Of a DNA stretch of 64,000 nt, positions 44,513 through 52,665 are shown piece after piece. The position numbers and the translations under genes were made by a program. Below the pieces are notes generated by a model. That model ran no database searches. It had not been told where the DNA came from and saw only the letters and a program-made list of their open reading frames with translations. The stretch lies in the NCBI GenBank assembly GCA_002407675.1, contig DHNW01000028.1, positions 1 through 64,000 of the forward strand, read 5' to 3'. The DNA comes from Ruminococcaceae bacterium UBA5406 (lineage in GTDB: Bacteria; Bacillota; Clostridia; Oscillospirales; Acutalibacteraceae). Position 1 is the first letter of the stretch. The number at the start of each line of letters is the position of its first letter.

Positions 44513-45847
44513 ATGGCAAAACCGGTCGTTGCGATCGTCGGCAGACCGAATGTTGGAAAATCCACTCTGTTTAATAGGCTGATAGGTCGGCGGGTTTCCA
44601 TCGTGGACGATACGCCGGGAGTGACGCGCGACAGAATTTACGGCGACTGTGAATGGAACGGCCGTAGGTTTTCCATCGTGGATACCGGAGGGATTGACTG
44701 GGACTCCGGAGATGAGATCCTGTCCCATATTCGGGCGCAGGCGGAACTTGCGATTGATGCGTCGGATGTCATCATCCTGGTTACCGACATTCATTCCGGA
44801 GTTACGGCGGCAGACAGTGAAATTGCTTCGATGCTGCTGAAAAGCGGAAAGACCGTTGCACTTTGCGTCAATAAATGCGATTCGGTCGGGGAGCCTCCGC
44901 CGGAATTGTATGAATTTTACAGCCTCGGTTTGGGCGATCCCATACGGGTTTCCTCTGTCCATGGGCAGGGAACGGGCGATTTGCTTGATTTTGTCGTTCG
45001 GAACCTTCCACCGCAGGATGAACTGGAGACCGGAGAAAAACCGATCCGCGTAGCGATTATAGGGAAGCCGAATGTAGGAAAATCTTCTCTTGTAAATCGG
45101 ATTGCAGGAGAAGAGCGCTGCATTGTTTCCAATGTGGCTGGAACTACGCGTGATGCTATTGATATCGCCGTGGAAAACAGCTATGGCAGGTTCGTTCTGA
45201 TCGATACGGCCGGGCTGAGGAAAAAAAGCCGCGTAAATGATGCGGTGGAACATTACAGCATTCTTCGGGCGCAGATGGCTGTTGACCGCAGTGACGTTTG
45301 TATCATCATGATCGACGGTACGGTCGGTTTTACGGAACAGGATTCCAAAGTGGCGGGACTTGCCCATGAGGCTGGAAAGGGATGCGTGATTGCCGTTAAC
45401 AAATGGGACGCTGTGGAAAAGAAAACCGGCACTATGCAGCAGTACCGCAGCCAGTTGGAACAGGATTTCTCGTTTATGTCTTATGCTCCCATTGTTTTTA
45501 TTTCGGCCAAGACAGGGCAGAAGATAGAGCGCCTGTTTGAAGCCGTGCGGGATGCGGCAAAATCGAATTCGACAAGGATCGCTACGGGGATGTTGAACAG
45601 TGCCCTTTCGCAGGCTACCTCCCGGGTTCAGCCCCCTACGGACAAGGGCAGACGGCTGAAAATTTATTACGTGACACAAACATCGGTGCAGCCGCCCACT
45701 TTTGTGTTTTTTGTCAATTCAAAACAACTGTTTCATTTCTCCTACCAGCGGTATCTGGAAAATATCATCCGGGAAACGTTTGGGCTCGGCGGCACTCCGA
45801 TTCGTTTTATTGTCCGCGAGCGGGGAGAAAAACAGGGAGGAATTTGA
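44513..45847 (+). CDS. der: ribosome-assembly GTPase Der (EngA)
   Basis: An essential GTPase with two tandem G domains that helps 50S assembly. First G domain: GRPNVGKSTLFNRL (about 10-23), DTPGVTRD and NKCD. Second: GKPNVGKSSLVNRI, GTTRDAID, DTAGLRKKSRVND and NKWD. A C-terminal KH-like domain (KIYYVTQTSVQPPTFVFFVN) completes the protein. The 444 residues fit. It is followed by plsY after 2 nt, the usual der-plsY order, so the genes are cotranscribed. Confidence 0.97.
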   Translation: MAKPVVAIVGRPNVGKSTLFNRLIGRRVSIVDDTPGVTRDRIYGDCEWNGRRFSIVDTGGIDWDSGDEILSHIRAQAELAIDASDVIILVTDIHSGVTAADSEIASMLLKSGKTVALCVNKCDSVGEPPPELYEFYSLGLGDPIRVSSVHGQGTGDLLDFVVRNLPPQDELETGEKPIRVAIIGKPNVGKSSLVNRIAGEERCIVSNVAGTTRDAIDIAVENSYGRFVLIDTAGLRKKSRVNDAVEHYSILRAQMAVDRSDVCIIMIDGTVGFTEQDSKVAGLAHEAGKGCVIAVNKWDAVEKKTGTMQQYRSQLEQDFSFMSYAPIVFISAKTGQKIERLFEAVRDAAKSNSTRIATGMLNSALSQATSRVQPPTDKGRRLKIYYVTQTSVQPPTFVFFVNSKQLFHFSYQRYLENIIRETFGLGGTPIRFIVRERGEKQGGI

Positions 45848-45849
45848 AA

Positions 45850-46557
45850 ATGGCTGAATCTTTCCGTATTTTCGCCATACCGGTTCTGCTTGTAGCTGTG
45901 ATTGCCTATTTACTGGGAAGCATCAGCTTTTCAATCATTTTCACAAAGATGTTTAACCATGTGGATATCCGTACCTTGGGAAGCGGAAATGCCGGAATGA
46001 CAAATGTACTGCGTTCGGTCGGTGTAAAAGCAGCAATTTTAACCATGATATTCGATTTTGGAAAATGCGGCGTAGCGGTTTGCATCGGACGGGCAATCAT
46101 TCGTTCGGTCTGTGAGGGATATAATTATCCGGTGTATTATGCGCAGTACGGTGCTTATTTGGCCGGGCTTGCCTGTGTGCTTGGACATATTTACCCGCTT
46201 TATTTCGGATTCCGCGGCGGAAAGGGAATCCTTTCCACATCGGCCATGGTTGCTTTTATCGACTGGCGGATTTTTGTTGTCTCAGTTTTGACCTTTGTCA
46301 TTGTTTTGGCGCTGACTAAAATTGTATCGGTTTCTTCCATCAGTGCGGCGATTGCTTTTACAGTGTCAAACTTTATCTTTACTTATTTTTTTGATTACCG
46401 CCTGCACAGTTCCCCCTATGGCCCCGTACCAATTTCCTTTGTCTGGATTACGACGGGAATCACTTTGTTTATGGCAATGATTATTATCTGGAAACACCGA
46501 GCCAATATTATCCGTCTGAAAAACGGAACGGAACAAAGACTTTCTGTCAAGCATTAA
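45850..46557 (+). CDS. plsY: acyl-phosphate:glycerol-3-phosphate acyltransferase
   Basis: Makes lysophosphatidic acid from acyl-phosphate and glycerol-3-phosphate in the membrane. The 235 residues have five to seven hydrophobic segments. PlsY motifs are YLLGSISFSIIF, the acyl-phosphate loop RTLGSGNAGMTNVLRSVG, and the G3P site GHIYPLYFGFRGGKGI. The ATG at 45850 is taken because GGGAGG is correctly spaced; the codon pair three residues earlier (TTG at 45844) is too close. The gene is longer than usual at its C-terminus. A strong terminator follows. Confidence 0.93.
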   Translation: MAESFRIFAIPVLLVAVIAYLLGSISFSIIFTKMFNHVDIRTLGSGNAGMTNVLRSVGVKAAILTMIFDFGKCGVAVCIGRAIIRSVCEGYNYPVYYAQYGAYLAGLACVLGHIYPLYFGFRGGKGILSTSAMVAFIDWRIFVVSVLTFVIVLALTKIVSVSSISAAIAFTVSNFIFTYFFDYRLHSSPYGPVPISFVWITTGITLFMAMIIIWKHRANIIRLKNGTEQRLSVKH

Positions 46558-46612
46558 AAAAGCGGAATTCAAAAAACAAAGCTTTTGTCTTTTGAATTCC
46601 GCTTTTACTTTT
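46556..46612. terminator. bidirectional terminator between plsY and the Fur-family gene
   Basis: A near-perfect stem of about 17 bp (AAAAGCGGAATTCAAAA with TTTTGAATTCCGCTTTT) with A- and T-runs on both sides. Confidence 0.9.
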
Positions 46613-47048
46613 TTTTGTTCTTTTTGCAGCAGTCGTGGCAGTAACCGTATATTTCGATCCGGTGGCTTTTTACGTCAAAGCCGTATTTTGATTTCATCAC
46701 CTGGTCAAACTTGCCAAATGGACAGTCATTAATGGGAATGATTTTATTGCAGCCAAGGCAGATGGCATGGTGGACATGTCCGGATTGACAATATTCGTAT
46801 CGGGCAATGCCATCGTCAGTGAAATTTGACTTTAACAGAATGTCCTTTTTTGCCAGGGTTTCACATGTTCGGTACACGGTGGACAAATTGAGTTTGTCAT
46901 TTGCCTTGTTCAAAGTTGAGTAGATTTCGTCGGCCGTTTTAGGCTGTGAATCTTTTAAAATTTCCAGAATTAACATTCTTGCTTTTGTCTTTTTTAAATT
47001 ATTCTGATGCAACAGAGTTTCAAAATCATCTTTATTCTGCAAGCTCAT
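46605..47048 (-). CDS. Fur-family metal/peroxide-responsive regulator
   Basis: A dimeric winged-helix repressor of the Fur/Zur/PerR family, 147 residues. The HTH part (KKTKARMLILEILKD, STVYRTCETLAKKDIL) is followed by the metal-binding half with HVHHAICLGCNKIIP, DCPF and the C-terminal CHDC zinc site. HVHHAICLGC is the common H-x-H-H...C-x2-C arrangement. The choice between Fur, Zur and PerR is not resolvable by eye. The second of two adjacent ATGs (47048) is better spaced from GGGGA. It has its own promoter and no neighbouring operon partner. Confidence 0.9.
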   Translation of the reverse strand: MSLQNKDDFETLLHQNNLKKTKARMLILEILKDSQPKTADEIYSTLNKANDKLNLSTVYRTCETLAKKDILLKSNFTDDGIARYEYCQSGHVHHAICLGCNKIIPINDCPFGKFDQVMKSKYGFDVKSHRIEIYGYCHDCCKKNKKK

Positions 47049-47078
47049 CATTCCCCAATTATGCTTTTGATACTATAC

Positions 47079-47107
47079 ATTATGGCCCTTTTGCAGCCGT
47101 TCGTCAA
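47079..47107 (-). promoter_or_regulatory. promoter of the Fur-family gene
   Basis: On the minus strand TTGACG (47102-47107), 17 nt, CATAAT (47079-47084), about 30 nt before the start. No clear Fur, Zur or PerR box was recognised. Confidence 0.6.
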
Positions 47108-47262
47108 TCATTTTCCCAGTTCAGGTCTTTTTAGGGCTGTTCCAGCGCCCTTTTCCACTGAGCGGTCTGTTCCGGAGTTTTCCCTCCAAGAAAAGACCGT
47201 GTTTTATTTTCTGCCTTTTATTATATTCCGAATCCGGCAAATTTCAATATCAAAAACCTGTA

Positions 47263-47291
47263 TTGAATTACACCGGAAAATACCCTATAAT
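47263..47291 (+). promoter_or_regulatory. promoter of the transketolase operon
   Basis: TTGAAT (47263-47268), 17 nt, TATAAT (47286-47291), 60 nt before the first ATG. Confidence 0.7.
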
Positions 47292-47351
47292 AAGAGAAGA
47301 TCATAAAAGCAGGAAATATGCCAGATCATAGGCAAATTATAGGAGGTCAGC

Positions 47352-48197
47352 ATGGAACAGACAGAAAAAAAAGCATTGCAGATTGCTGCCTGCAAGATCC
47401 GCATGGGTGCGATTGAGGCGGTTTATTCCGCACAGTCAGGCCATCCCGGAGGATCCCTTTCGGCAGCCGACATCATAGCAGATCTGTACTTTCGGGAACT
47501 GAATATTGACCCATCCCATCCGAAGATGGAAAACCGGGATCGCTTTGTCCTTTCCAAAGGGCATACCTGCCCCGGACTGTACGCGGCTCTGGCATTGAAA
47601 GGCTATTTTCCCTGGGATGAACTGAAAAGTTTCCGCCACACTGGGGCCCTTCTGCAGGGACATCCGGATATGAAAGCAATTCCCGGAATCGAAATGAGCA
47701 CCGGTTCCCTTGGGCAGGGCGTAGCCGCCGCCGGCGGAATGGCTTTGGCCGGAAAACTGGATCAGAAATCCTACCGGGTTTACAGTCTTTTGGGTGACGG
47801 AGAAATAGAAGAAGGCGAAGTGTGGGAAGCTGCCATGTTTGCAGGGCACCACAAACTGGACAACCTTTGCTGGATTATTGACAACAACGGCCTTCAGATT
47901 GACGGTCCGGTTGCAGACGTTGGAGGCCCGGAACCGATCGATAAAAAATTTGAGGCTTTCAATTTTGATGTTCAGAAAATTGATGGACATGATCTTGATG
48001 CAATTGATGCGGCTTTCTGCCATGCCAAAACGGTTAAGGGAAAGCCAAGCGTGATTATTGCCAAAACGGTTAAAGGAAAAGGCGTTTCGTATATGGAAAA
48101 TCAGGTGGGCTGGCACGGCAAGGCCCCAAATGATAAACAGTATCAAATTGCCATGCAGGAATTAAAGACGGTACTGTCCGGACTGGAGGCGGAATAA
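47352..48197 (+). CDS. transketolase, N-terminal subunit
   Basis: The thiamine-diphosphate-binding half of a split transketolase in the non-oxidative pentose phosphate pathway. The 281 residues contain SAQSGHPGGSLSAADI, the ThDP/Mg site GDGEIEEGEVWEAA with NNGLQIDG, and GHDLDAIDAAF. A separate gene for the C-terminal half follows with no gap (next ATG at 48198), as in many Clostridia and archaea. AGGAGG ribosome site. Together they replace one 650-residue enzyme. Confidence 0.94.
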   Translation: MEQTEKKALQIAACKIRMGAIEAVYSAQSGHPGGSLSAADIIADLYFRELNIDPSHPKMENRDRFVLSKGHTCPGLYAALALKGYFPWDELKSFRHTGALLQGHPDMKAIPGIEMSTGSLGQGVAAAGGMALAGKLDQKSYRVYSLLGDGEIEEGEVWEAAMFAGHHKLDNLCWIIDNNGLQIDGPVADVGGPEPIDKKFEAFNFDVQKIDGHDLDAIDAAFCHAKTVKGKPSVIIAKTVKGKGVSYMENQVGWHGKAPNDKQYQIAMQELKTVLSGLEAE

Positions 48198-49142
48198 ATG
48201 GCTGAAATGGTGAAAAAAGCAACCCGTGAGAGCTATGGTATAGCACTGACTGAACTGGGAGAACAATATCCCAATATCGTTGTACTGGACGCAGATCTTG
48301 CCGCCTCGACGAAAACCGCCATGTTTCGGGAAAAGTTCCCGGACCGCTTTTTTGACTGCGGCATCGCAGAGTGCAATATGATAGGTGTAGCGGCCGGGCT
48401 GGCAACCTGCGGCAAAATTCCTTTTGCCAATTCGTTTGCCATGTTTTCCGCCGGGCGTGCATTTGAGCAGGTTCGCAATTCCGTAGGGTATCCGCATCTG
48501 AATGTAAAAGTTGTCGGCTCACATGCCGGCCTTTCCGTCGGAGAAGACGGGGCTACGCATCAATGCTTGGAAGATATTGCTTTGATGCGCACAATTCCGG
48601 GAATGGTCGTCTTGAATCCCGCTGATCACTATGAAATGAAAGCGGCCGTTAAAGCGGCTGTTGAGCATAATGGGCCGGTTTATCTCCGCCTTGGCCGTCT
48701 TGCTGTGGAAAGTTTCAATAATTCCGATGATTATCATTTTGAAATCGGCAAAGGAATTACCCTGCGGGATGGGAAAGATATTACCATCATTGCAACCGGC
48801 TTAATGGTTTCACGCGCACTGAAGGCAGTCAAAAGTCTAGAAAAAGATGGAATTGATGCCCGCCTGATCAATCTTCACACTCTCAAGCCGATTGACCGTG
48901 AAATCATTGTAAAAGCAGCCCGGGAAACAGGCAAAATCATCACGGTGGAGGAACACAGTGTCATCGGCGGTTTAGGGGATGCTGTCTGCAGCGTTGTCTG
49001 TGAAGAATGCCCTGTCCCTGTTGTGAAAATCGGCGTGAATGACGTATATGGCAGTTCCGGACCGGCGGATGAAATCCTGGAGAAATTTGGTCTGTGTGAG
49101 TCCCATATCGAGGAAGTCGTCAAGAATGTCTTAAAAAAGTGA
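48198..49142 (+). CDS. transketolase, C-terminal subunit
   Basis: The pyrimidine-binding and C-terminal half of split transketolase. The 314 residues have the catalytic Glu region FDCGIAECNMIGVAAGLATCGKIPFANSF (core AECNMIG), GEDGATHQCLEDIALMR for phosphate/ThDP binding, and the C-terminal transketolase domain with VEEHSVIGGLGDAV. It starts at the codon after the N-half stop, so the subunits are made in equal amounts. A clear terminator follows. Confidence 0.94.
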   Translation: MAEMVKKATRESYGIALTELGEQYPNIVVLDADLAASTKTAMFREKFPDRFFDCGIAECNMIGVAAGLATCGKIPFANSFAMFSAGRAFEQVRNSVGYPHLNVKVVGSHAGLSVGEDGATHQCLEDIALMRTIPGMVVLNPADHYEMKAAVKAAVEHNGPVYLRLGRLAVESFNNSDDYHFEIGKGITLRDGKDITIIATGLMVSRALKAVKSLEKDGIDARLINLHTLKPIDREIIVKAARETGKIITVEEHSVIGGLGDAVCSVVCEECPVPVVKIGVNDVYGSSGPADEILEKFGLCESHIEEVVKNVLKK

Positions 49143-49154
49143 TCGCTGCTTTAA

Positions 49155-49187
49155 AGGCCGCAGGAAAAACCTGCGGCCTAATTTCTT
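49155..49187 (+). terminator. terminator after the transketolase operon
   Basis: Perfect 10-bp stem AGGCCGCAGG/CCTGCGGCCT with a 5-nt A loop, then T-rich AATTTCTT. Confidence 0.85.
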
Positions 49188-49222
49188 ATCTGTGATATTT
49201 ACGAAAAGGGAGACTTTCAGCA

Positions 49223-50242
49223 TTGGAATCCAAATCCCCAAAATTGATCATTCTGGCACTGCTGGAGCTGCTTGCCAAAGAAACGGACGAAGACCATCCG
49301 ATTTCCGCCGAAGAATTGTGCTGCAGGCTGAAAGGACAGGGCTTTTCCTGTACCAGAAAAACGCTTTACCGTGATATTGCCGCCTTGAAAAGTTACGGAT
49401 CAGATATTTTATATACCCGGTTTCCCCGTGCGGGCTATTTTCTGGCTCAGCGCATGTTTGAAATACCGGAAATCAGGCTTTTAATGGATGCTGTCTGTGC
49501 GGCCCCCTTTATCACCGAGCGAAAGACGGAAGAACTTGTTGGTAAGCTGGCGGGGCTTCTCAGCCGGGGCCAGGCGGAAGAAGCAGGCTCCCGAATCTAT
49601 GTGCAGAACTGTGAAAAATTCGGCAATGAGGAAATCTACTACACCATTGACACCGCCGCCCGCGCAATAACCCAAAAGAAAAAAATACAGTTTACCTATT
49701 ATCACCGCGTTATTTCTGAAAACAGGGCCGTGCCGGACGCAGGGCGCTCCTTCCTTATCAGCCCGTACGCATTGATCTGGAATTCTGACCGGTATTATCT
49801 GGCCGGAAATTACGGCAAATACGATTCCGTGAGTGTTTACCGCTTGGATCGGATGAAACACACCTGTATTTCTGATGAATCCAGCCGCCCTTTCGAAGAA
49901 GTCAGTGAATATCGCGGGCGCTTCAATACGGAAGATTTTGCACGCAGGACATTCCATATGTATCACGGGGAGCGCCGGACGGTAGAGCTGCGCTGCTCCA
50001 GCGGTCTGCTGGAAGCGGTGCTGGACAAGTTCGGGAACGATATCCCGCTGAACCGGCAGGATGAAAATACTTTTACAATTCAGACGGAAATTTACCTCAG
50101 CGAAGGGTTTGTCGAATGGGTTCTTCAATATGGGGGGCAAATAGAAGTTTTATCCCCGGAACCGCTCCGGCAGGAAATTGTCCGCCGCATACGCGCAATG
50201 GAAAACACGTATCGCCTTACTGAAAAAACATATGGTCGATGA
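49223..50242 (+). CDS. WYL-domain transcriptional regulator (YafY-like)
   Basis: A predicted DNA-binding regulator that may sense nucleotides or small ligands through its WYL domain. The N-terminal HTH (about 1-70) contains PISAEELCCRLKGQGF and RKTLYRDIAALKSYG. The WYL core follows, with the conserved region RSFLISPYALIWNSDRYYLAGNY, then the C-terminal extension (VRRIRAMENTYRL). The start is TTG at 49223 behind GGGAG. The gene converges with mntP; their last 26 bases overlap. Target unknown. Confidence 0.88.
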   Translation: MESKSPKLIILALLELLAKETDEDHPISAEELCCRLKGQGFSCTRKTLYRDIAALKSYGSDILYTRFPRAGYFLAQRMFEIPEIRLLMDAVCAAPFITERKTEELVGKLAGLLSRGQAEEAGSRIYVQNCEKFGNEEIYYTIDTAARAITQKKKIQFTYYHRVISENRAVPDAGRSFLISPYALIWNSDRYYLAGNYGKYDSVSVYRLDRMKHTCISDESSRPFEEVSEYRGRFNTEDFARRTFHMYHGERRTVELRCSSGLLEAVLDKFGNDIPLNRQDENTFTIQTEIYLSEGFVEWVLQYGGQIEVLSPEPLRQEIVRRIRAMENTYRLTEKTYGR

Positions 50243-50804
50243 AAATTTCCAAACCGATTCCAATGAGGACGATCCCTCCGACGGTTTGTGCCCGGCCCGC
50301 GAGAAGCGGCCCGAACCGTTTTCCGATGTATACGCCTGCAAAGCAGATTACAAAGGTAATCAGACCGATGATCAGAACCGCAACGATCATTAGGGAGACG
50401 GTGGAAGCCCCCACAACAGACGGCAGAATAATCCCTGTTGCCAGCGCGTCAATACTGGTTGCCAGCGCCATTGCCAAAAGCGTTTTCCATGGGATATCAT
50501 TTCGCAGTGGGCATTGTTTTCCGGCTTTTTTGTCTTTCCGCGCTTCGGCAATCATGCTGACACCCAGGTATCCCAGCAGTATCAGAGCGACCCAGTGATC
50601 AACGGCGTTGATAAAGGATTCGCCTGCTTTTCCAATGGCCCAGCCGGCCGCTGGCATGGCAGACTGAAATAAGCCGAAACACAGGGCCAGCTTCAGCGCA
50701 AACTGCGGTGTTACACGCCGCACAACGGAGCCGTTGGTAATGCTGACGGCAAAAGCATCCATGGCAAGGCCAACGGCAATTTCACACAGCAAAAGATAGT
50801 CCAT
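50217..50804 (-). CDS. mntP: MntP manganese efflux pump
   Basis: Exports excess Mn(II) from the cytoplasm. The 195 residues have six membrane segments in two three-helix repeats with the conserved Asp motifs MDAFAVSI and IDALATGI at the matching place in each half, plus LGYLGVSMI and a central KKAGKQCPLRND loop. GGAGGAAG precedes the ATG. It overlaps the WYL gene by 26 nt at the 3' ends. Unlike many mntP genes there is no room for a yybP-ykoY manganese riboswitch in the leader. Confidence 0.93.
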   Translation of the reverse strand: MDYLLLCEIAVGLAMDAFAVSITNGSVVRRVTPQFALKLALCFGLFQSAMPAAGWAIGKAGESFINAVDHWVALILLGYLGVSMIAEARKDKKAGKQCPLRNDIPWKTLLAMALATSIDALATGIILPSVVGASTVSLMIVAVLIIGLITFVICFAGVYIGKRFGPLLAGRAQTVGGIVLIGIGLEIFIDHMFFQ

Positions 50805-50837
50805 AGCTTCCTCCGGAATTTTAATACAGTAGCTATA

Positions 50838-50866
50838 ATGGTACCTTGATCTTGAGGTTTTGTCAA
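50838..50866 (-). promoter_or_regulatory. promoter of mntP
   Basis: On the minus strand TTGACA (50861-50866), 17 nt, TACCAT (50838-50843). The leader to the ATG is only about 30 nt. Confidence 0.65.
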
Positions 50867-50900
50867 TCCTGTACCCGGCCTGCAGTTACGGTGATTTCCG

Positions 50901-50949
50901 GAGAAAAATCCGGAGCCGGGGGAGGGTCTGCCCTTTTCCCGGCTCCGGA
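50901..50949 (-). terminator. terminator after the small DUF3787-like gene
   Basis: A perfect 12-bp stem (TCCGGAGCCGGG with CCCGGCTCCGGA) with a 17-nt loop, followed by a T-run on the minus strand. Confidence 0.85.
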
Positions 50950-50956
50950 GGATCTT

Positions 50957-51115
50957 TTACTGCTGATGCTCTTCAGACCAGTCCCGGGCTTCTTTCACAT
51001 GCTGCTCATCCGGTTTCGCCACGCCGGTTTTCTCGTACCGGCCGTCGGGAGCGGTTACGGCAGTAGCATGCTGGTTGTCCAGAGTCTTTTGCCTATCTTT
51101 CTTCTTCTGCTCCAT
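50957..51115 (-). CDS. small DUF3787-like protein, possible spore surface protein
   Basis: A 52-residue charged protein (EQKKKDRQKTLDNQHATAV, then APDGRYEKTGVAKPDE, ending ARDWSEEHQQ). The TAVTAPDGRYEKTGVAKP part resembles small DUF3787 proteins, which I recall include a clostridial spore-surface protein. No signal or membrane segment. The ATG at 51115 has GAGGTGAG upstream; a longer in-frame start lacks one. Flanked by its own terminator and the divergent hisH gene. Function not demonstrated. Confidence 0.65.
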   Translation of the reverse strand: MEQKKKDRQKTLDNQHATAVTAPDGRYEKTGVAKPDEQHVKEARDWSEEHQQ

Positions 51116-51170
51116 AAAAAATCTCACCTCTTTTTTATCTTTTGCCGGAACCGATAAAAAATACGCGGGT

Positions 51171-51199
51171 TTGCCATCCTGATAATTTCGTGTTATACT
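51171..51199 (+). promoter_or_regulatory. promoter of hisHF
   Basis: TTGCCA (51171-51176), 17 nt, TATACT (51194-51199), 32 nt before hisH. No histidine T-box was recognised. Confidence 0.7.
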
Positions 51200-51230
51200 A
51201 TGGTAAACTACGAAAGCACAGGAGGAAGCC

Positions 51231-51842
51231 ATGATTGCTGTTTTGGATTATGGGGCCGGGAATCTGCAAAGTGTTGTCAAGGCATTCCGGTTTATTGGTG
51301 AAGAGCCGGTAGTGACCGGAAATCCGCAGCGCCTCAAAGCGTCGTCCGCAGCGGTCCTGCCGGGTGTGGGTGCATTTGGGGATGCCATGGGCTGTCTTGA
51401 AAGATGCGGTCTTGTGGAGCCAATCTTGGATTTTATCAAATCTGGCAAGCCGTTTCTTGGAATCTGTCTGGGACTCCAGCTTCTGTTTGAAAACAGCGAA
51501 GAAGCACCGGACGTTTCCGGACTGGGTATCCTGAAGGGCGGAATCCATCGGATTCCGGCGGCTGACGGCTTGAAAATTCCCCATATCGGCTGGAATTCTC
51601 TGGATCTGAAGGAGCGGGACGGGCTTTTTACCGGTTTGGAAAGCCATCCCTACGTCTATTTTGTCCATTCCTATTATTTGCGGGCGGATGACCGGAATGC
51701 TGTGTCAGCCACCACCGAATACGGTGTAACCATTGATGCGGCGGTGCGCCGTGGAAATTTGTGCGCAACACAGTTCCACCCGGAAAAAAGCGGCCGGGTC
51801 GGCCTGCAAATCCTTCGGAATTTTGCAGGCATGATTGGGTGA
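51231..51842 (+). CDS. hisH: imidazole glycerol phosphate synthase, glutaminase subunit
   Basis: Hydrolyses glutamine and passes ammonia to HisF in histidine and purine-linked AICAR synthesis. The 203 residues are a class I glutamine amidotransferase with LDYGAGNLQSV, PGVGAFGDAM, the nucleophile Cys in FLGICLGLQLLFENS (about C80) and His/Glu in CATQFHPEKSGRVG. AGGAGG ribosome site. hisF follows after 15 nt; no other his genes are next to it, which is unusual. Confidence 0.96.
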   Translation: MIAVLDYGAGNLQSVVKAFRFIGEEPVVTGNPQRLKASSAAVLPGVGAFGDAMGCLERCGLVEPILDFIKSGKPFLGICLGLQLLFENSEEAPDVSGLGILKGGIHRIPAADGLKIPHIGWNSLDLKERDGLFTGLESHPYVYFVHSYYLRADDRNAVSATTEYGVTIDAAVRRGNLCATQFHPEKSGRVGLQILRNFAGMIG

Positions 51843-51857
51843 ACGGGGGGATTCAGC

Positions 51858-52616
51858 ATGTATGCCAAACGAATCATTCCATGCCTTGATGTAAACGGCG
51901 GCAGGGTGGTCAAAGGAATTTCCTTTGTTCATCTGCGGGATGCCGGAGATCCCGTGCAGGCGGCGGAAGAATACGACCGGCAGGGGGCGGACGAGCTGGT
52001 TTTTTTGGATATCACCGCGTCCGCAGAGTCGCGCAGTATTGTACTCGATATGGTCCGAAAAGTCGCGGATCAAATTTTTATTCCGTTCACGGTTGGCGGC
52101 GGAATTCGGTCAGTAGACGACTTTACCGCACTTCTGCGGGCAGGTGCAGACAAAGTTTCCGTCAATTCCGCCGCGCTTCAGTATCCGGAGCTGATTTCGC
52201 AGGCGGCCGAAAAATTTGGGAGCCAGTGCGTCGTCTGCGCGATTGACGCGAAACGCCGCGCGGAGGGCGGATGGACGGTTTACCGGAACGGCGGCCGGAT
52301 CGATACCGGCCGCGATGCGGTAGAGTGGGCAAAAGAAGCCGAGCGCCGAGGCACGGGGGAAATCCTGCTGACCAGCATGGACTGCGACGGCCAGAAAAAC
52401 GGTTATGACCTCGCACTGACGTCGGCGGTTTCAGGCAGTGTGTCCATACCGGTGATTGCATCCGGCGGCGCGGGAAAACCGGAACATTTTTACGAAGCTT
52501 TCACAAAAGGCCGGGCGGATGCCGTTCTTGCCGCTTCATTGTTCCATTTCGGCGAAATCACGATTCCGGAACTGAAACAGTATCTTTCACGGCGGGAAAT
52601 TCCCGTCCGTCTGTAG
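51858..52616 (+). CDS. hisF: imidazole glycerol phosphate synthase, cyclase subunit
   Basis: A TIM-barrel cyclase that uses HisH-derived ammonia to make imidazole glycerol phosphate and AICAR. The 252 residues contain RIIPCLDVNGGRVVKGI with the catalytic Asp11, ADELVFLDITAS, FTVGGGIRS and the second catalytic Asp in CAIDAKR. The C-terminal phosphate-binding ASGGAGKPEHF and ADAVLAASLFHFGE are typical. It is cotranscribed with hisH. The catalytic residues are intact, so a true histidine role is favoured over a sugar-pathway paralogue. Confidence 0.96.
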   Translation: MYAKRIIPCLDVNGGRVVKGISFVHLRDAGDPVQAAEEYDRQGADELVFLDITASAESRSIVLDMVRKVADQIFIPFTVGGGIRSVDDFTALLRAGADKVSVNSAALQYPELISQAAEKFGSQCVVCAIDAKRRAEGGWTVYRNGGRIDTGRDAVEWAKEAERRGTGEILLTSMDCDGQKNGYDLALTSAVSGSVSIPVIASGGAGKPEHFYEAFTKGRADAVLAASLFHFGEITIPELKQYLSRREIPVRL

Positions 52617-52618
52617 AA

Positions 52619-52653
52619 AAGGCTATGTACCCGTCCCGGTGCATAGCCTTCTT
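52619..52653. terminator. terminator between hisF and a glycosyltransferase gene
   Basis: AAGGCTATG (52619-52627) pairs with CATAGCCTT (52642-52650). The T-rich tails are short on both sides, fitting convergent genes. Confidence 0.75.
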
Positions 52654-52665
52654 AAATTCATAAAT

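Larger units (their letters stand above)
47052..47351. other. 300-nt divergent intergenic region
   Basis: It holds the Fur-family promoter (47079-47107, minus) and the transketolase promoter (47263-47291, plus). The roughly 150 bases between them (47110-47260) are pyrimidine-rich with no recognised gene or structured RNA. Confidence 0.6.

Noticed and set aside
44330..45679. 449-codon open frame antisense to der
   Set aside because: It is the reverse shadow of an unmistakable Der protein and has no ribosome site or domain.
50805..50957. yybP-ykoY manganese riboswitch upstream of mntP
   Set aside because: The leader from the predicted start to the ATG is only about 30 nt, too short for the aptamer, and no matching sequence was seen.
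51116..51230. T-box or histidine attenuator ahead of hisH
   Set aside because: Promoter and start codon are only 32 nt apart, leaving no room for a T-box.
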